NCBI RefSeq assembly: GCF_000311865.1
Contig: NZ_HE978581.1
Location: forward strand, 280,549 to 344,548
DNA: 64,000 bases
Direction of reading: 5' to 3'
Origin: Peptoniphilus obesi ph1
Lineage (GTDB): Bacteria; Bacillota; Clostridia; Tissierellales; Peptoniphilaceae
A model generated the notes under the pieces. The model searched no databases and was not told the origin of the DNA. It worked only from the letters and a program-made list of their open reading frames with translations. Of the stretch, positions 60,422 through 64,000 are shown piece after piece (positions within the stretch are counted from its first letter, which is position 1; every line of letters starts with the position of its first letter). The position numbers and the translations under genes were made by a program.

Positions 60422-61174
60422 TTATTTCTTATCTTTATTTAAAGAATAAGCAATAAAAAATGCAACAATTGAAATAATTATTTTTACTAACATCAACAAA
60501 GCAAACTCTTTTGACAATGGATTGAGGATTAAATCTCCAAGTAAAGTATTAGTAATAACTCCAATAGATGCACCTAAAAGTGATGCAATTATATATGTTG
60601 GATAGCTTGTTTTGCAAGATCCAAAATAAAAACTAAGTACATCACAAGGAAGCCAACCAATAAGTCTAATTATAAAATTTGCAAAAAATTCATTTCTCTC
60701 TTGAATTTCTATAAGCTTTTCAAGCTTTGGATATTTCTTTTTTAAATATTCAATAGCTTCTGCTCCTGCCCATCTTCCCAATATATAAGGAATTGTAAGT
60801 GTAACTGCTAAACCAGCATAACTAACAAGTACAGATATTACAGGTGGAAACAAAGCTCCTGATGCAATATATAAAGATGGTAAAGGTATAACTATTGTAA
60901 GACTTTTAATCGCAAAAAGAAGTAATAACAATAAAAAAGAAGATACTGGCTTGCCTTTTACTCTTGATGTAAGACCATCTATACTTATTGATCCTTTCAA
61001 GCTAATTACAATTACAATAAGTGCCAATGCAAAACATATTAAAGCAATCACTTGAACCTTTTTAAATTTTTTCGACATTACCTCTTCGGCTTCACTAAGT
61101 TCAACCTTATTTTCTTTTTTATCTGTCTTATTTTTATCTAATTTTTCTTTTATTTTTGATTTTAATTTTCCCAT
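60422..61174 (-). CDS. TVP38/TMEM64 (VTT, DedA-like) membrane protein
   Basis: 250 residues. A charged Lys/Glu N-terminus (1-32), then about six hydrophobic stretches. The VTT core is SLYIASGALFPPVISVLVSYAG and the F(I/N)RLIGWLPCDVLSFYFG segment. DedA/VTT proteins are implicated in lipid scrambling; role here inferred. Probably cotranscribed after relQ (27-base gap). Confidence 0.85.
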   Translation of the reverse strand: MGKLKSKIKEKLDKNKTDKKENKVELSEAEEVMSKKFKKVQVIALICFALALIVIVISLKGSISIDGLTSRVKGKPVSSFLLLLLLFAIKSLTIVIPLPSLYIASGALFPPVISVLVSYAGLAVTLTIPYILGRWAGAEAIEYLKKKYPKLEKLIEIQERNEFFANFIIRLIGWLPCDVLSFYFGSCKTSYPTYIIASLLGASIGVITNTLLGDLILNPLSKEFALLMLVKIIISIVAFFIAYSLNKDKK

Positions 61175-61201
61175 CTTATCCTCTTATTACACAATTTATA
61201 T

Positions 61202-61906
61202 TTAATCTTCTTCTATAAGATCAGATGCCATATTATGAAGTCTTTCCATTCTTGCATCCAAGGCTTCACCCATTTCTGCACATTCTATAAGTTCTTTTTC
61301 TATAAAGCCTGAGTTTGGTAATCCTTTTTTATAGCGAATTTTATGTTCCAAACTCGCCCACCAATCCATAGATATGGTTCTTAGTTGAACCTCAACTTTC
61401 ATTAACTTTTTCTGGTCATGCAAATATATAGGTATTTCAATTATCAAATGTAGACTTCTATATCCATTTGGTTTTGGATTTTTTATATAATCTTTCTTTT
61501 GTATTAGCTTTATATCATCTTGCTTTAAAATAGAATCTGCCAAGGCATAAATATCTGATGGAAATGAACATATTACCCTGACTCCAGCTATATCATTTAA
61601 GTTCTCTTCTATGCTTTCTACTGTTAAAGGATAACCTCTTCTAACCATCTTCTCCCTAATGCTCTCAGGTGATTTTAAACGAGTTCTTATAGATTCAATA
61701 GGATTACGATCATATTGCATAGATAATTCTTCACTTAAAACACTAAATTTGGTTTCAACCTCCATCATTGCACACTTATAATATTTCATAAGTTCCTTGT
61801 AGGGTCGGATTGATTCTCTTACTATGGCAGAAACTTTTTGATCTTTTAGTTGTTCAATAAAATCAGCTGTTAATTGAGTATAAATAGCTTCTAGTTCCAT
61901 TTTCAT
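61202..61906 (-). CDS. relQ: Small alarmone synthetase (RelQ/YjbM type)
   Basis: Makes (p)ppGpp from ATP and GDP/GTP. 234 residues, synthetase domain only: SIRTRLKSPESIREKMVRRGY, DIAGVRVICSFPSDIY and NPKPNGYRSLHLII contain the conserved substrate residues. No HD domain. The C-terminal helix fits the tetrameric RelQ group. Confidence 0.9.
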   Translation of the reverse strand: MKMELEAIYTQLTADFIEQLKDQKVSAIVRESIRPYKELMKYYKCAMMEVETKFSVLSEELSMQYDRNPIESIRTRLKSPESIREKMVRRGYPLTVESIEENLNDIAGVRVICSFPSDIYALADSILKQDDIKLIQKKDYIKNPKPNGYRSLHLIIEIPIYLHDQKKLMKVEVQLRTISMDWWASLEHKIRYKKGLPNSGFIEKELIECAEMGEALDARMERLHNMASDLIEED

Positions 61907-61931
61907 TTCTTCCTTAATTTTTATATTCTTT

Positions 61932-61977
61932 AAAGAAGCAATGAGTCAATATAAAAACAATCAACCATTGCTTCTTT
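61932..61977 (-). terminator. Possible terminator after the radical SAM gene
   Basis: 12-base arms AAAGAAGCAATG and complement with a long 22-base loop; only a short T-run. Weak. Confidence 0.4.
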
Positions 61978-61988
61978 TATAAATTTTA

Positions 61989-63383
61989 TTATTTACTTTT
62001 TGTTTCTAAAAGTTCCTTATCTTCACTTCCATACCAAATTTTATCTGCACAAGGTTTCCAAGCTTCTGCATAGCTTTCACATTTTCCACATAAGTGTTCA
62101 GCACTTTCTGGAGATTGAAGATCAGTAGATTTTACCCCTGTTTGACTTACTATTCTTTGTAGAATTTCTGGGTTTTCTAACATAGGGCAAGGTCTTAAAT
62201 GATTTTCATTAAAAGGTTGATTATTATGGTATGCCATAAATAAAGGATTTTTTAAAATTTCAAGTAAAGTATTTTCTCTAATATTAGAATCAGAATAATG
62301 AATAAATACACAAGGTTCTGCATCTCCATTTGCATTTATATGGAAGTAGTTTCTTCCACCGGCAATACAACCATCCATGTATTCCCCATCATTTTGGAAG
62401 TCCATTGTAAATAAACCTTCACCATGTTTAAGATTTCTAATTTGTCTAATCCTATTTTTTGCTGCAATTCTTTGTTCTGGGCTAGGTAGTAACTCTACAG
62501 ATGCATCATTTCCAACTGGCATATAGTGAAAATACATTGCATAGCGACATCCCTTATCTACCATAAGTTTCACAAATTCTTTATCTGTTACAGATTCACA
62601 GTTTTTTGAAGTATAGCAAATTGATGTACCAAATATAAGTCCATTTTCTTTTAAAAGATCCATGGCATTCATAACCTTACCATAAACGCCTTCCCCACGG
62701 CGAAGATCATTAACTTCAGGTGAACCTTCAAGACTTATAGCTAGCATCATATTTCCAACTCTTTTCATTTTATCGCAGAATTTTTGATCTACTAAAGTCC
62801 CATTTGTAAATGCTAAGAATTGACAATCTTTATGTTCTTCACAAAGTTTTATAAGATCATCTTTTCTTACTAGAGGTTCTCCACCAGTAAACATATAGAA
62901 ATGTATGCCTAGTTCCTTACCTTGTTTTACAACATTAGACATTTCATCATAAGTTAAATTTAATTTATTACCATATTCTGCAGCCCAGCAACCTGTACAA
63001 TGAAGGTTACAAGCACTTGTTGGGTCCATTAAAATTAACCAAGGTATATTACAATTATGAGTTTCTCTCATTTTGTGCATTGTTTTTGTGCCTGAAAGCA
63101 TAGCTTCAAATCCTAAATTTAAAACACTAGTCTTAACTACATTAGGATCAAGTTCATCGATTGCACGGTTTAAATATTGATTAAGAGCCATGCTTTTATC
63201 GCCGACCATGCTTCTAACATCGTCATAATCAATTCCTAAATCATCATCTTCCATATATTTTTCCATTATATCGACAAGCTTTAGCATCTCTTTTTCACGA
63301 TCATCTTTATTTACTTTTTTTAAGATAACATCGATGCCAAGACTTGCTGCTTTTCTTGCTGATAAGTGACTTAAATTTCCCAT
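61989..63383 (-). CDS. Radical SAM / SPASM domain protein
   Basis: 464 residues. N-terminal helical part (~1-115), then the radical SAM cluster CNLHCTGC near 125-132, FTGGEPL near 165 and a C-terminal SPASM-like Cys region (CIAGG..., CVFIH, CPMLENPE, CGKCESY). Proteins with this extension are widespread in anaerobic Firmicutes; the substrate is unknown. It overlaps the HdeD-like gene by 13 bases. Confidence 0.85.
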   Translation of the reverse strand: MGNLSHLSARKAASLGIDVILKKVNKDDREKEMLKLVDIMEKYMEDDDLGIDYDDVRSMVGDKSMALNQYLNRAIDELDPNVVKTSVLNLGFEAMLSGTKTMHKMRETHNCNIPWLILMDPTSACNLHCTGCWAAEYGNKLNLTYDEMSNVVKQGKELGIHFYMFTGGEPLVRKDDLIKLCEEHKDCQFLAFTNGTLVDQKFCDKMKRVGNMMLAISLEGSPEVNDLRRGEGVYGKVMNAMDLLKENGLIFGTSICYTSKNCESVTDKEFVKLMVDKGCRYAMYFHYMPVGNDASVELLPSPEQRIAAKNRIRQIRNLKHGEGLFTMDFQNDGEYMDGCIAGGRNYFHINANGDAEPCVFIHYSDSNIRENTLLEILKNPLFMAYHNNQPFNENHLRPCPMLENPEILQRIVSQTGVKSTDLQSPESAEHLCGKCESYAEAWKPCADKIWYGSEDKELLETKSK

Positions 63384-63928
63384 TCTTTTTTCCTCCTAAT
63401 AGTAGTTACTGTGTTTCTTACAACGAATAAATTTAATATTCCATCTATCATTAAATTTAATCCTATTAACATTACTAGAGCAGTTCTTCCCTTGTATGGT
63501 CTTAAGAAGAGCATAGTTCCTATGACAGCTGTCACCAGTGCTATAATTAAAATTATCCACCACTGGTCTACACCAATTTTTTTTGCATCAAATGCAGTCT
63601 GTATTCTTAAGAGTGCATCACATAGCATAAAAACTCCAATTCCTATAATCAAAACATCCATAAATTCAGTTGTCCAAAAAAACATTACAAATCCAATTAA
63701 ACTTGAGATGACTCCCATAGCAAAATCAAATTGAAAAGCTAGTTGCAATAAATCTCTCGAAAAATATCCAAACAACTTTACTATTCCAAAAAGAAGTAGA
63801 AGTATACCACATATCCTGCAAAAAACTTCTGCTGCCATGTTTGGTTTTCCTATAAAAACTGCACCCAAAGCAATTAAACTTAGCGAAAAAACGCTATACA
63901 TTTCCTTTATCTTTTTTAATTGTTCCAT
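63371..63928 (-). CDS. HdeD-family (DUF308) membrane protein
   Basis: 185 residues with six hydrophobic stretches, two repeats of the DUF308 pattern (LIALGAVFIGKPNMAAEVFCRICG; LMIDGILNLFVV). HdeD of E. coli is an acid-resistance membrane protein, but the role in Firmicutes is unknown. Ends in the radical SAM start, so the two are coupled. Confidence 0.82.
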   Translation of the reverse strand: MEQLKKIKEMYSVFSLSLIALGAVFIGKPNMAAEVFCRICGILLLLFGIVKLFGYFSRDLLQLAFQFDFAMGVISSLIGFVMFFWTTEFMDVLIIGIGVFMLCDALLRIQTAFDAKKIGVDQWWIILIIALVTAVIGTMLFLRPYKGRTALVMLIGLNLMIDGILNLFVVRNTVTTIRRKKEWEI

Positions 63929-63956
63929 TACTTCACCTCTTACTTACAACCTTTTA

Positions 63957-64000
63957 TTATCTAAAAGGATCATTAGAAGAAATAATTCTTTTTGCATCTT
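63957..64000 (-). CDS. Possible C-terminal end of an upstream gene
   Basis: On the minus strand an open frame from the window edge reads DAKRIISSNDPFR and stops at 63957-63959. Another frame is also open, so this is uncertain. Confidence 0.35.
   Translation of the reverse strand, partial: DAKRIISSNDPFR

Noticed and set aside
1-64000. Insertion sequences or transposons
   Set aside because: I found no transposase motif or paired terminal repeats apart from the prophage att sites.

Overview
The window reads as chromosomal DNA of a very AT-rich, anaerobic, Gram-positive bacterium, most likely Tissierellia / Peptoniphilaceae (Anaerococcus-like). This placement is an inference. It rests on the low-GC codon use, the IspH-ribosomal-S1 fusion typical of Clostridia, a complete Rnf (ferredoxin:NAD) complex, the CD1247-type acidic protein and strong Gram-positive ribosome-binding sites. 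No rRNA lies in the window.

Region 1 (1-36014) is an intact housekeeping block almost entirely on the minus strand: ligA (partial), pcrA, tcdA, an SLH surface protein, a YbaK deacylase, ispH-S1, plsC and cmk; then a flavoprotein, mnmM, rluB, scpB/scpA, an M50 protease, two nucleoside phosphorylases, a Nudix hydrolase, recN, tlyA, ispA, xseB/xseA, nusB and asp23; then efp; a run of four prepilin-like genes with a PilO/GspM-like gene; RNase E/G, radC and maf; a Gx transporter and NusG-domain-II gene; the rnfCDGEAB operon; and an HD-domain gene. Many neighbours overlap by a few bases, as in long operons. I saw no frameshift in this block.

Region 2 (36319-55913, about 19.6 kb) is a decaying prophage inserted in the 3' end of a tRNA-Leu(CAA) gene. 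A 21-bp direct repeat of the tRNA 3' end marks both edges. The minus strand carries the lytic side: small early genes, a Gp157 / Sak4-like ATPase / DUF669-SSB-like / FolD-like / replisome-organiser / VRR-NUC block, terminase remnants and a lysis cassette. The plus strand carries the lysogeny side: CI, PemK-like toxin, a small RNA, ImmA/IrrE, a membrane-protein pair and integrase. The head and tail region is gone: one ORF joins the first ~100 residues of the large terminase to the last ~80 residues of what looks like a tail protein. Seven more genes carry one-base indels or TAA stops (two holin-type genes, small terminase, late regulator, a small early gene, a DUF2441-like gene and the integrase), so the element should be unable to excise or make particles.

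What remains open in this prophage are accessory modules: a Panacea-domain antitoxin with a membrane partner, a PemK-like protein with a long insertion followed by a structured RNA that has its own consensus promoter and terminator, a macrodomain gene convergent with the broken DUF2441-like gene, and a soluble/four-helix membrane gene pair. Several of these have their own extended -10 (TGnTATAAT) promoters, so they could still be expressed although the phage is dead.

Region 3 (55895-64000) returns to the chromosome: tRNA-Leu(CAA), polA, coaE, tRNA-Leu(GAG), an SDR oxidoreductase, a VTT membrane protein, a small alarmone synthetase, a radical SAM/SPASM protein and an HdeD-like membrane protein.
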